Notes under the pieces: model-generated | Told to the model about the DNA's origin: nothing | Databases searched by the model: none | The model's input: the letters and a program-made list of their open reading frames with translations, nothing else | Assembly (NCBI GenBank): GCA_001917585.1 | Contig: MNEG01000071.1 | Location: 1 to 37,887, forward strand | Source: Candidatus Rokubacteria bacterium 13_1_40CM_68_15 | Lineage (GTDB): Bacteria; Methylomirabilota; Methylomirabilia; Rokubacteriales; CSP1-6 | Reading direction: 5' to 3' | DNA length: 37,887 nt | Made by a program: the position numbers and the translations under genes | In this document: positions 1-9,106 of the stretch, piece after piece | Layout of the letters: the number at the start of each line of letters is the position of its first letter | Position numbering within the stretch: position 1 is the stretch's first letter

Positions 1-448
1 AGTACGAGGACGATCCGTCGGGCGTGGCCGCGATCTTGGAGTAGGCCATGGTGAACTTGGCCGACTCGGCGGCGACCACGATGTCGCCGCACAGCGCGAA
101 CGACATGCCACCGCCCGCCGCCACGCCGTTGACGGCCATGATGACCGGCTTGTCGCTGCGGCACAGACGGGAGACGGCGCCGTGCAGATACGTCGTCAGC
201 TCCTTCACGAGCGCGCCGATGTGGTCGAGATTGTCGGCGAAGTCCTTGACGTCGCCTCCCGCGCAGAACGCCTTGCCGGCACCGGTGATCACGACGCAGC
301 GCACGTCGGGATCGTCGTCGACCTCGAGCACGGCGTGGAAGAGGTCCCGACCGAGCCCGCGATTGAGGGCGTTGTAGGCGTCGGGACGGTTGAGCGTGAT
401 CGTCGCGATCTGGTCCTGGCGGTCGAGGAGCAGGTGCTGGTACGCCAT
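1..448 (-). CDS. Enoyl-CoA hydratase/isomerase family protein (partial, C-terminus beyond window edge)
   Basis: Reverse-strand translation from ATG at 448: MAYQHLLLDRQDQIATITLNRPDAYNALNRGLGRDLFHAV...VVITGAGKAFCAGGDVKDF...KPVMMAVNGVAAGGGMSFALCGDIVVAAESAKFTMAYSKI; crotonase motifs AFCAGGD and NGVAAGGG. Confidence 0.92.
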   Translation of the reverse strand, partial: MAYQHLLLDRQDQIATITLNRPDAYNALNRGLGRDLFHAVLEVDDDPDVRCVVITGAGKAFCAGGDVKDFADNLDHIGALVKELTTYLHGAVSRLCRSDKPVIMAVNGVAAGGGMSFALCGDIVVAAESAKFTMAYSKIAATPDGSSSY

Positions 449-463
449 CGCGCGGGCCTCCGG

Positions 464-3400
464 TTACTGAGGTGACGCCCGCCGGCGGGCGACCCGCGCG
501 ACGGCGTCGATGATGTCCTCGATCTTGAGCGGCTTCGCGTAGACCCCCTCCACGTCGTGAGCGCCACGCTCTTCGCGTGAGAGCTCCACGCCGAAGCCGG
601 TGACGACGAACACGGGTACGGCCGGCGCGAGCTCCTTCACCGACCGGACGACTTGCCACCCCGAGACGCCGGGCATAGCCAGGTCCGTGAACACGACGTC
701 GAACGACTCGGCGCGGAAGCGCTCGATGGCGGCAGCCCCGCTCGTCACGACCACGGCATGGTGGCCGACGGCTTCCAATACGTCGCCGATGACACTGCCC
801 ACTGCCTCCTCGTCGTCCACCACCAGACAGCGCAGCGTGCCGGTGTCGGGCGTGGCCTCCACGGGCGCGGGCGGTTCTTCCAGGGTGACCGACCCCGCCG
901 GGAACGTGATCCGGAACGTCGAGCCACGGCCCTCGGCAGTCTCCACGACGATGCGAGCCCGATGCCGGGAGACGATCCCGTACGTCATCGAGAGACCGAG
1001 TCCGGTCCCCTGCGGACCCTTGGTCGTGAAGAACGGGTCGAAGATACGATCTCGGACGCTCTCCGGCATCCCCACTCCGGTGTCGCTGACGGTGAGCTCG
1101 ACACTATCGGACACCACGGCGGTGGCCAGCGAGAGTGTACCGCCGCTGGGCATCGCGTCGACGGCGTTGAGGATCAAGTTCGTCATCGCCTCACGCAGCT
1201 CGGCCGGATCGCCGACCACGCGCGGCGCCGTCGCCAGCGACGTCCGCACGTCGATGACGACGCCGCGGCGCAGCGATTCGTCACGCCAGCGCGACTGGGT
1301 CATGTCGAGGGCGTCGCGCACGACGTCGTTGAGGTCCAGCGGCACCCGCGGCTGGTCCTGGCGCACCCGGGCAAAGTCTTGAAGTCTCCGCACCGTCTGG
1401 GCGCCGTCGAGCGCCGAGCGCTCGATGACCTGCACCCACTGCCGCAGCTGGGGATCGGTGACCCGGCGGAGCGCGAGCTGGGCGCGGCCGAGAATGGCCG
1501 CCAGCAGGTTGTTGAAGTCATGGGCCACGCCCGACGCCATCTCGCCAAGCGCCCGGAGCTTCTCGGTGCGCACGAGGTGATCCTGGGTGGCGCCCAGCTC
1601 GCCGTAGGCGCGCGTGAGGTCCTCGTAGAGGCCGGCGCTGCGCAGGGCGAGCGCGGCCAGGTCGGCGACGTTGGCCACCAGTCTCTCGTCGCCGTCGGCG
1701 AATGGCGGATCGTCTCGGCTGACGGCGAGCACACCGAGCACGACCTGGCCGACCGTCAGCGGCGCGCCGAGCCAGCAGCGTGGGCCCTCGACCGGCGGCA
1801 ACGTCAAGCTCCGGCGCGCGCACTCGGCTGCGTAGTCGTCGGTGCGGAAGGGGCGGCCGGTCTCCATGACCACCGAGGTCAAGCCGACCGAACGCGCATA
1901 GCGCGAGTCGCGATCGTCGATCGCGCCGTCCACGACGCGCAAGACCACCTCGAGGTCGCCTCGCTGCTCGTCGGCCAGGATCACAACCAGCGTGCGCGCG
2001 CTCAGGAGGCGCGGCACGTGCATGCGCAGCGTCTCCAGCAGCGCCTCGCGATCGAGCTGGCCGGCCATGGCCCGCGCGAGCTCGTGCAGCACGGACAGCT
2101 CCTCGACCTGCCGGCGGTTCTGCTCGAACAGGCGCGCGTTCTCGACGGCGCTCCCGGCCTGGTTGGCCACCGCCTCCATGAGCGACATCTCTTCGGCCGA
2201 CAGCTCACGCTCGGCGTCGAACCAGACGGCGATGAAGCCGCCGATGAGCCGGTCCTTGGCCAGGACAGGGACGAAGAGCTGGCTGCGGTGAGGCAGCGTC
2301 TCCCGCACGACGTCGGGAATGCGCAGATCGTTGCGGACGTCGCGCGAGAACTGCGGTCGGCGCGTGCGCGCGGCCTCGGCGTAGAACGCGTGCTTGATGG
2401 TGGACAGTCGCAGCGCTCGCATCCCCGGCAGCAACCCGGGCGGCAGGCGGTAGCCGGCGCGCGCCGTGAGGAACTCACCGTCATCGTCGAGCAGGTAGAT
2501 GCCGACGCTGTCGGCCCCGAGCGCGGCCGCCGTCTGTCGCAAGAACTGCCGCAGTAGCGCGTCGAGGTCGAGCGTGGACGACAGCGTGCGGCTCACCGAC
2601 AGCAACGTCTCCGTCTCGCGCAGCTTGATCTCGCGCTGGCGGGTGAGCTCGGCGTTGTCGAGGGCCAGACCGACCTGCCGCGCCACGCCCTCCAGTAGCC
2701 GGATCTCCCGCGGCGAGCACTCGCGCCCTGGCGACCACCAGACGAGGCCCAGCACGCCCATGCTGGCGCCCCGGATGCGGAGCGGCGCCAGCAGCACGGC
2801 ATGGGCCGGCAGCCGGCGCGTCCATTCCGGGTCGAAGCGAGGATCGGCATGAACGTCGGCGCTGACGATCGCCTCGCCCGCCCGCCACGCTTCGACGAGG
2901 GCGGGCACACGGTCGAGCGCGATCGGAACGCCGCCGAGCGCGTGCCGGAGGTCCGGGGGCACGTGGTAGCCCGCCACCGGGACGAGACGCTCGCCACGCT
3001 CGTCCGCGATGTAGACCCCCGCCATGTCGGCCCCGAGCGCGCGGGCCGTCTCGCGGACCACGCGGCGCAAGCGCTCGGCGACCGGCAGCGCCTCCGACAG
3101 CACGTGACCGACGGACAGGAGCGTGGTCGTTTCGCTCAGCTGCTCCTGCACCTCGCCGTAGAGGCGCGTGTTCTCGAGTGACAGCGCGAGCTGGCTGGCG
3201 ATGGCCGACGCCAGCGCGACCTGCCACGGCTGGAAGGGCGTCACCCGCTCGGTGTAGTCGAGGGCGAGGCCGCCGATCACCTCGTCCTGACGGCAGAGCG
3301 GCACGACCATGTACGACTTGTGACCAAACGTTGTGATCCACTCCCGCGGAATCTGGTCGCTCTCGCTCACGTCGTCGATGACGACCGGCCGCCGCGTGGC

Positions 3401-6400
3401 CCGGGCCTGGGCGTGGGCGGGCACCGCGCGCGCCGGAAGGACCGGCGCTTGCTTGAAGGCTTCCCACATCGCCGTATCTTCGTGGCCGTCGGCGAACTGG
3501 GACATGACCGGGACGACACGATCGCCGTCCCAGCGCTCGATCGAGCATCGATCGACGCCGCACACCTGGGCGATCTTGATCGTCACGCGCTTGAGGAGCT
3601 GGGTGGCGTCGAGCGTGGACGTGAAGATCTCGGTGACGTCCAGCAGCGCGCGCGTTTCCTCGAGTCGCCGCGTCGTCTCCGTGTACAGGCGCGCGTGATC
3701 GAGCGCGACGGCGGCCTGCGCGGCCAGCGACGCCAGGATGAGCTGGCTCTCGGGCGTGACGACACCCGGCGAGCTGCGGTTCATCGCGAAGACGCCCAGC
3801 ACGCGGTCGCCGATGGCGATCGGATAGGCGAGAAGGTAGCGGAGGTCGTTGTCGATCAGCAGCTGGCGGGCCACGCAGCGCGCGTCGGTCGCCATGTCGG
3901 TCCAGAAGATCGGCTCGCGGTGTTCGGCGACCCAGCCGACGCCGCCCTCTCCCGGCTCGAGCGTCCGGTGGAGCCCGGCGTCGATGCCGGCCGGCGCGAG
4001 GCTCAACGATCGGCGCAGGCGCCGGGTGGCGGGATCGACGACCCAGACGTTGAGGACCGGGGCGTCGAAGAAGCGCGCCACCGCCGTGGTCACGTTACGC
4101 AGGACTTCCTCCATCTGCAGCGACGACGAGACGAGACGGTTGACCTCTTCCAGCGCTCGGAGCCGGTCGCCGAAGTCCCGGGACCGGGCGTACAGCCGAG
4201 CGTTCTGAATCGCGATGGCGGCGTGATCGGCCAGCCGCTGCAGCACCGCCTCGTCACGGTCCGTGAACGCCCGGGGCGTACGGTTGTTGACGCTGACGAG
4301 GCCCTCGACGCGGTCAGCGATGGTGATGGGCACCGCCAGCTCGCTCACGATGCCCTCGGTCCGGACCACCGCCACGAGCTCACGCGGCTTGCGGATGCGC
4401 GGATCCTCCAGCCAGTTCTCGGTGCGGAACGGGCGCCCCGTGCTGATGACGCGTCCCGAGACGCCCCGATCGGCCGTGAGCTGGAAGCCGCCCCAGTCCT
4501 CGTACCGCGTGCCGACCCAGTAGCGGAAGGCGAGCCGGTCCAGCTGGGGATCGCGCAACGCCACACGCGCCATGTCGCTGCTCGACAGCTCCTTGGCGCC
4601 CTCGGCCACGCGCTGGAGCACGGTGTCGATGTCGAGCGACTCGTTGATCGTGCGCGCCAGCACCGCCACCACCTCGGCTTCACGCCGGCGCTGCTCGGCC
4701 TCCTCGTGCAGGCGCGCATTGTCGAGCGCGAGCGCCGCCTGGTCGGCGAGGGCCTGCAAGCGCTCGGCGTCCGTCGACGAGAAGCCGCGCGCCGCGGGAT
4801 CGGCGAGCGTCAGCGTACCGATGATCTTCCCTTTGACCTTCAGGGGCACGGCGAGAATCGCGCGGATGCCCGACGTCTCCAGCCGCTGACGCAGCTCGTC
4901 GCTGATGGGCACGGCGGGATCCTCGAGAACATTCGCCGACCAGACGGCGCGGCCCTCGGCCACGGCGCGCCCGGCGACGCCGGTCCCCGCCGAAAGGACG
5001 TTGCCCGGCGCGAGCTGCTCCCAGCGGGTACCTCCGTAGGCGACGGCCTCGAGGCTGCCGTCGGTCCGCAGCAGCCTGAGCGTCGAGGCCGCGACGCCGA
5101 AGAGCGCCGGGACGTTCTCGACGATGCGGGCGCAGACCTCCCGCGAGTCGAGCGTCTCCGTCAACGCGCGCGCCAGCCGCGCCAGCTCCTCGGCGTAGCG
5201 CCGGCCGCCCTCGGCGTCTTCGTGCAGGCGCGCGTTGTCGAGCGCGAGTGCGGCCTGGTCGGCGAAGGCCTGGGCCAGGCGCACCTCGCGCTCCGAAAAC
5301 TCGTGGGCGACGGTGTCGGAGAGGAACAGGACACCAATCGTCCGGTCCTTGCTGCGGAGCGGCACGGCCAGGACGGACCCGTGCGCGCTCGGGTCGATAC
5401 GGTCCCGGAGGTCGTCGTCGAAGACCACATTTTCATCACGGAGGACTTCGCGGGACCAGACGGGTCCTCCGGCCTCGATGGCGCGAGCGGCCAGGCCCGT
5501 GCCCGGCGCCTGGACGTGGCCAGCCGGGTGCGCCCCGTGACCACCCCAGGCGATGGCGACGAGCCCACCGTCGGGCTGGATGAGGCGTAGACCGGCCGAG
5601 CGCACGCGGAAGAGGGTGAGCACGCTGTCGACGATGCGCTCACCGACCGCCGAGACTTCCAGGCGCTCGGTGAAGATCCGCGCCACCCGGGCCAGCTCCT
5701 CGGCCTCCCGACGGCCCTGCTCCGTCTCCTCGTAGAGGCGCGCATTCTCGAGGGCGATCGCGGCCTGGGTGGCGAAGTGGCCGAGGGCCGCGAGATCCTC
5801 CTCGCTGAACGCGGCGGCCGACTCCCCGAACCGGAACATGCCGATGACGCCGAGAAGCCGGTCGCGGATGACCAGCGGCTGGACGATGGCGTGCCGCGTC
5901 CCGACGCCGACGAGCTCCGGTCGCGCGTAGGGCGACGCCGCGTAGTCGTTGACGAGCCGGCCCTGCCGCTCGAGCGCGCAGGAGCCGACGAGACCGACAC
6001 CGAAGGTAATTCGCTGATCGAAGGAGGCACCCTCGCTCCACGCGCTCGGCGCCAGTGTCTGGCCGGCGGGCTCGACCAGGTAGATGGCGCCTTCGGCGCC
6101 GAAGAGGCGGCTGGCGCGCTCGACGATCAGCGCGAGCAGCCGATCGAGGTCCAGCTCGGCGGCCAGCTCGCGCTCGACCGCGGCCAGCGTTTCGATGTGG
6201 GCACGTCGCGCCGTCTCCAGCGCGAAGAGCCGCGCGTTCTCCAGCGCGAGCGCCGCCTGGTCGGCGAAGGCTTCGGTCAGCCGGATGTCCGCCTCGTCGA
6301 AGGTTCGCCCGGCCCGATCGCCGATGCCGAGGGCGCCGATGACCCGGTCGTGCACGATGAGCGGCACCGTCAGCACGGCGCGATAGCCGGCCGCCTCGAT

Positions 6401-9106
6401 GCGAGCACGGGCGTCGTCCCGCAGCTCGATGCGCGGGTCTTGCAGGATGTCCGGAGTGACGATCGGTCGGCGGTCGCGAATGGCCAGGCCACTGGCGCCG
6501 GTGCCCCGGGCGAAGACGATCCGATGGAACCGCGGGCCGACGTCGCCGGACACGGCCATCGCTTCGACGTCGCCCGTCTCTGGCAGCAGCCGATACACGG
6601 CGGCGGCGCGCGCTTCCAGAAGCGTGCACACGCTGTCGGCGATGCGCTGGGCGACGACGTCGGAATCGAGCGTGGCCGACAGCAGGCGCTCGACGTCGGC
6701 GAGCGCCGCCATGCGCTGGGCGTGCCGGCTGGCCTCCCGGTAGAGGCGCGCGTGCTCGAGGGCGATCGCCGCCTGCCCGGCAAAGGCTTCGGCGAGCTCC
6801 TGATCGCGAGGAGTGAAGCGGCGCCGGGCTCGGAATGCCAGGGCGCCGATCACGCGATCGCCGACGCGGAGCGGGACGCCCAGATAGTGGGTGTAGCCGA
6901 GCTGGCGCTCACGCTCTCGGTGCTCGGGCACCATGTCGCTGATGGTGCCGGCCTCGACCATCAGCGTCCGACCTTCGGCCACCACCTTGCCGCTGAAGCT
7001 CTCGCCGATCTTGACCCGGGGACGAACCATCGTCTCTTCCGCGGTGCCGGCGAGCCCGGCCAGGACGAGCGTGTCCCCCTCGACGAGCCGGAAGCCGGCG
7101 TTGTCCACGTCGAGCAGGCGCGCCGCCTCCTCGGCGATGGCGCCGAGGAGCGCGTCGGTCGGCTCTTCGGCGCCGATCTTGGTATTGATGTCGAGGAGCG
7201 CCGCCAGCTGATCGCGCCGCGCCTTCTCTTCCAGGAACAATCGCGCGTTGTCGATGGCGATCGCGGCGTAGTTGGCGAGCGATTGCAGGAGCTCGAGCTC
7301 TTCGGCGCCGTAGTCACGGCGCTCGCGCACGGCGGTGCTGAGCACACCCAGGACGCGATCACCGATCATCACCGGCACGCCCGCCACCGACACCGTGCCT
7401 TCGGCGCGCAGGCGCTCGGCGTTGCGGATGCGCGGATCGTTCGGCGCATCGAGGACGGTGAGCGGCCGCCGCGTGGCGGCCACCATGCCGACGAGCCCTT
7501 CGCCGAGCGCCAGCCGGGTCACGCCGACGACGGTCGAGGGGGCGCCGGCGCTGGCACGGAGGACGACGTGCCTGCCGTCGTCCTCGACCAGCCACAACCT
7601 CGCGGTGCTCGAGTGGAAGATCCACACGCCGGCGTCGACAACCCGCTGGAGCACCTCTTCGAGGGCCAGCGTACCCGTGAGGGTCTGGGCCAGCCGCGTC
7701 AGGCTCTCGAGGCGTCGACTCTTCTGTTCGGTCTCGGTGCGCAACGCGGCCTGCGCGACGGCGGCGTCGAAAAGAAGGGAGACCGTCTCCAGAGACCGCG
7801 CCGTGTCGCCGCCGGGGGCACGGTCCTCGGTGGAGAGCAGGAGCAGCGCTCCCCAGGCCGTGTCCCGCATGTGGATGGGCACCGCGATCTGCGTGCGATA
7901 GCCGAAGACCGAGTCCTCGACCTGGGTCGTGATGATCTGGCCACTGCGAATGGCCTCACCGAGGTCTGTGCCGTCGAGCGGCCGCGACGAGAAGGCCTCG
8001 ATGCGCTCGTTGAGCAGACCGCGCTGGGCGACGAGCATCAGTCGTCCGCCGTGGGCCTCCAGACGGTAGACGACGGCGGCAACGACACCCATGAGCTCCC
8101 GGATCACGTCGAGCGCCCCCGCGAGCCCGGCGGAAAGATCCTTCGCGCCGTCCATCGCGCGGGTGATGGCGTGGAACGCCTCACGGTCGCGGGCGCGCTC
8201 CGGGCGCATCCGCGACGCCTGTCGCACCCCCGCCTGGCCGCGCGAGAGCATCAACCCCACTCCCACCGCGGCCAACGCCGCCGCCGCCCACGAGCCGACG
8301 AGCCACGACATCAGACTGCGTCGCTCAGTGCGGAGAGCCCCCGACGAGACGAGCGTCCACAGTCCGTCCCGTTCGCTCAGCGGCCGCGTGATCCACGCCT
8401 CGCCGTTGATCTGGAGGCCGCCGCGCAGCGTGGCCGACGCCCAGCCGGCCGCGGGAAGGTGTGCCCGCGTGGCCGCGACCAGACGGTCGCCGGAGAGCGC
8501 GATGACGACAGGGCGCGAGGGCACGGCGGCCACGATCTGCTCGAGACGTTCGAAGCGCCGGCCGACGATGGCCACGCCCGATTGGCTGATCGGCGCAGCG
8601 GCGAGCAGATACGGCTTACCGCCGATCGCGCGGATGAGCGTGGTCGCCACCGGCGGCGCGGCCACTTCGACGGTCTTCAGACGCGGGAGCGCCGGTACCT
8701 GGACGAGGGGGGCGCCCGACGCGTCGGTGATGACGAGCAGATCGCCGACGCGATCGCTGGTCACCGAGAGGATTCGAGGCGAGGCGCCCCGGGCCAGCGT
8801 CGCCCAGTCGCCCTTGACGACGCCCTCGATCACCGCCGGATCAGTGGCGAGGAGGCGAGCTTCGCGGAGGAGCGCTTGCTGCGTCTCGCCGAGCAGGGCG
8901 CGGGTGGCGCCGATGGCATCGGCCACGCGCATTTCGTGGCGCGCCTCGGTCTGTTCGAGCAGCGCGACGCCGGCGAGGGTCCACAGGCCGGCGAGGACGG
9001 CCAGGGCGAGCCCGAGCCGTGGCGCGGGCCCCAGGCGCCGGCGACCCGTCAGCGGCGTTCCCCGACCCGATGCAGTTTGAGGAGGTTCGTCGTCCCGGTG
9101 ACCCAC
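464..9106 (-). CDS. Giant membrane-anchored hybrid sensor histidine kinase: TM - extracytoplasmic (Cache-like) region - TM - 13x GAF - HisKA - HATPase_c - REC
   Basis: 2880-aa ORF; 13 GAF units counted by the recurrent C-terminal helix motif (e.g. ALALDNARLHEEAEQRRRE); H-box LGEMASGVAHDFNNLLAAILG; HATPase motifs DTGVGMPESVRDRIFDPFFTTKGPQGTGLGLS; REC LRCLVVDDEE...VVFTDLAMPGVSGWQV...YAKPL. Likely GTG start; overlaps the pyk 3' end. Confidence 0.9.
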   Translation of the reverse strand: MGHRDDEPPQTASGRGTPLTGRRRLGPAPRLGLALAVLAGLWTLAGVALLEQTEARHEMRVADAIGATRALLGETQQALLREARLLATDPAVIEGVVKGDWATLARGASPRILSVTSDRVGDLLVITDASGAPLVQVPALPRLKTVEVAAPPVATTLIRAIGGKPYLLAAAPISQSGVAIVGRRFERLEQIVAAVPSRPVVIALSGDRLVAATRAHLPAAGWASATLRGGLQINGEAWITRPLSERDGLWTLVSSGALRTERRSLMSWLVGSWAAAALAAVGVGLMLSRGQAGVRQASRMRPERARDREAFHAITRAMDGAKDLSAGLAGALDVIRELMGVVAAVVYRLEAHGGRLMLVAQRGLLNERIEAFSSRPLDGTDLGEAIRSGQIITTQVEDSVFGYRTQIAVPIHMRDTAWGALLLLSTEDRAPGGDTARSLETVSLLFDAAVAQAALRTETEQKSRRLESLTRLAQTLTGTLALEEVLQRVVDAGVWIFHSSTARLWLVEDDGRHVVLRASAGAPSTVVGVTRLALGEGLVGMVAATRRPLTVLDAPNDPRIRNAERLRAEGTVSVAGVPVMIGDRVLGVLSTAVRERRDYGAEELELLQSLANYAAIAIDNARLFLEEKARRDQLAALLDINTKIGAEEPTDALLGAIAEEAARLLDVDNAGFRLVEGDTLVLAGLAGTAEETMVRPRVKIGESFSGKVVAEGRTLMVEAGTISDMVPEHRERERQLGYTHYLGVPLRVGDRVIGALAFRARRRFTPRDQELAEAFAGQAAIALEHARLYREASRHAQRMAALADVERLLSATLDSDVVAQRIADSVCTLLEARAAAVYRLLPETGDVEAMAVSGDVGPRFHRIVFARGTGASGLAIRDRRPIVTPDILQDPRIELRDDARARIEAAGYRAVLTVPLIVHDRVIGALGIGDRAGRTFDEADIRLTEAFADQAALALENARLFALETARRAHIETLAAVERELAAELDLDRLLALIVERASRLFGAEGAIYLVEPAGQTLAPSAWSEGASFDQRITFGVGLVGSCALERQGRLVNDYAASPYARPELVGVGTRHAIVQPLVIRDRLLGVIGMFRFGESAAAFSEEDLAALGHFATQAAIALENARLYEETEQGRREAEELARVARIFTERLEVSAVGERIVDSVLTLFRVRSAGLRLIQPDGGLVAIAWGGHGAHPAGHVQAPGTGLAARAIEAGGPVWSREVLRDENVVFDDDLRDRIDPSAHGSVLAVPLRSKDRTIGVLFLSDTVAHEFSEREVRLAQAFADQAALALDNARLHEDAEGGRRYAEELARLARALTETLDSREVCARIVENVPALFGVAASTLRLLRTDGSLEAVAYGGTRWEQLAPGNVLSAGTGVAGRAVAEGRAVWSANVLEDPAVPISDELRQRLETSGIRAILAVPLKVKGKIIGTLTLADPAARGFSSTDAERLQALADQAALALDNARLHEEAEQRRREAEVVAVLARTINESLDIDTVLQRVAEGAKELSSSDMARVALRDPQLDRLAFRYWVGTRYEDWGGFQLTADRGVSGRVISTGRPFRTENWLEDPRIRKPRELVAVVRTEGIVSELAVPITIADRVEGLVSVNNRTPRAFTDRDEAVLQRLADHAAIAIQNARLYARSRDFGDRLRALEEVNRLVSSSLQMEEVLRNVTTAVARFFDAPVLNVWVVDPATRRLRRSLSLAPAGIDAGLHRTLEPGEGGVGWVAEHREPIFWTDMATDARCVARQLLIDNDLRYLLAYPIAIGDRVLGVFAMNRSSPGVVTPESQLILASLAAQAAVALDHARLYTETTRRLEETRALLDVTEIFTSTLDATQLLKRVTIKIAQVCGVDRCSIERWDGDRVVPVMSQFADGHEDTAMWEAFKQAPVLPARAVPAHAQARATRRPVVIDDVSESDQIPREWITTFGHKSYMVVPLCRQDEVIGGLALDYTERVTPFQPWQVALASAIASQLALSLENTRLYGEVQEQLSETTTLLSVGHVLSEALPVAERLRRVVRETARALGADMAGVYIADERGERLVPVAGYHVPPDLRHALGGVPIALDRVPALVEAWRAGEAIVSADVHADPRFDPEWTRRLPAHAVLLAPLRIRGASMGVLGLVWWSPGRECSPREIRLLEGVARQVGLALDNAELTRQREIKLRETETLLSVSRTLSSTLDLDALLRQFLRQTAAALGADSVGIYLLDDDGEFLTARAGYRLPPGLLPGMRALRLSTIKHAFYAEAARTRRPQFSRDVRNDLRIPDVVRETLPHRSQLFVPVLAKDRLIGGFIAVWFDAERELSAEEMSLMEAVANQAGSAVENARLFEQNRRQVEELSVLHELARAMAGQLDREALLETLRMHVPRLLSARTLVVILADEQRGDLEVVLRVVDGAIDDRDSRYARSVGLTSVVMETGRPFRTDDYAAECARRSLTLPPVEGPRCWLGAPLTVGQVVLGVLAVSRDDPPFADGDERLVANVADLAALALRSAGLYEDLTRAYGELGATQDHLVRTEKLRALGEMASGVAHDFNNLLAAILGRAQLALRRVTDPQLRQWVQVIERSALDGAQTVRRLQDFARVRQDQPRVPLDLNDVVRDALDMTQSRWRDESLRRGVVIDVRTSLATAPRVVGDPAELREAMTNLILNAVDAMPSGGTLSLATAVVSDSVELTVSDTGVGMPESVRDRIFDPFFTTKGPQGTGLGLSMTYGIVSRHRARIVVETAEGRGSTFRITFPAGSVTLEEPPAPVEATPDTGTLRCLVVDDEEAVGSVIGDVLEAVGHHAVVVTSGAAAIERFRAESFDVVFTDLAMPGVSGWQVVRSVKELAPAVPVFVVTGFGVELSREERGAHDVEGVYAKPLKIEDIIDAVARVARRRASPQ

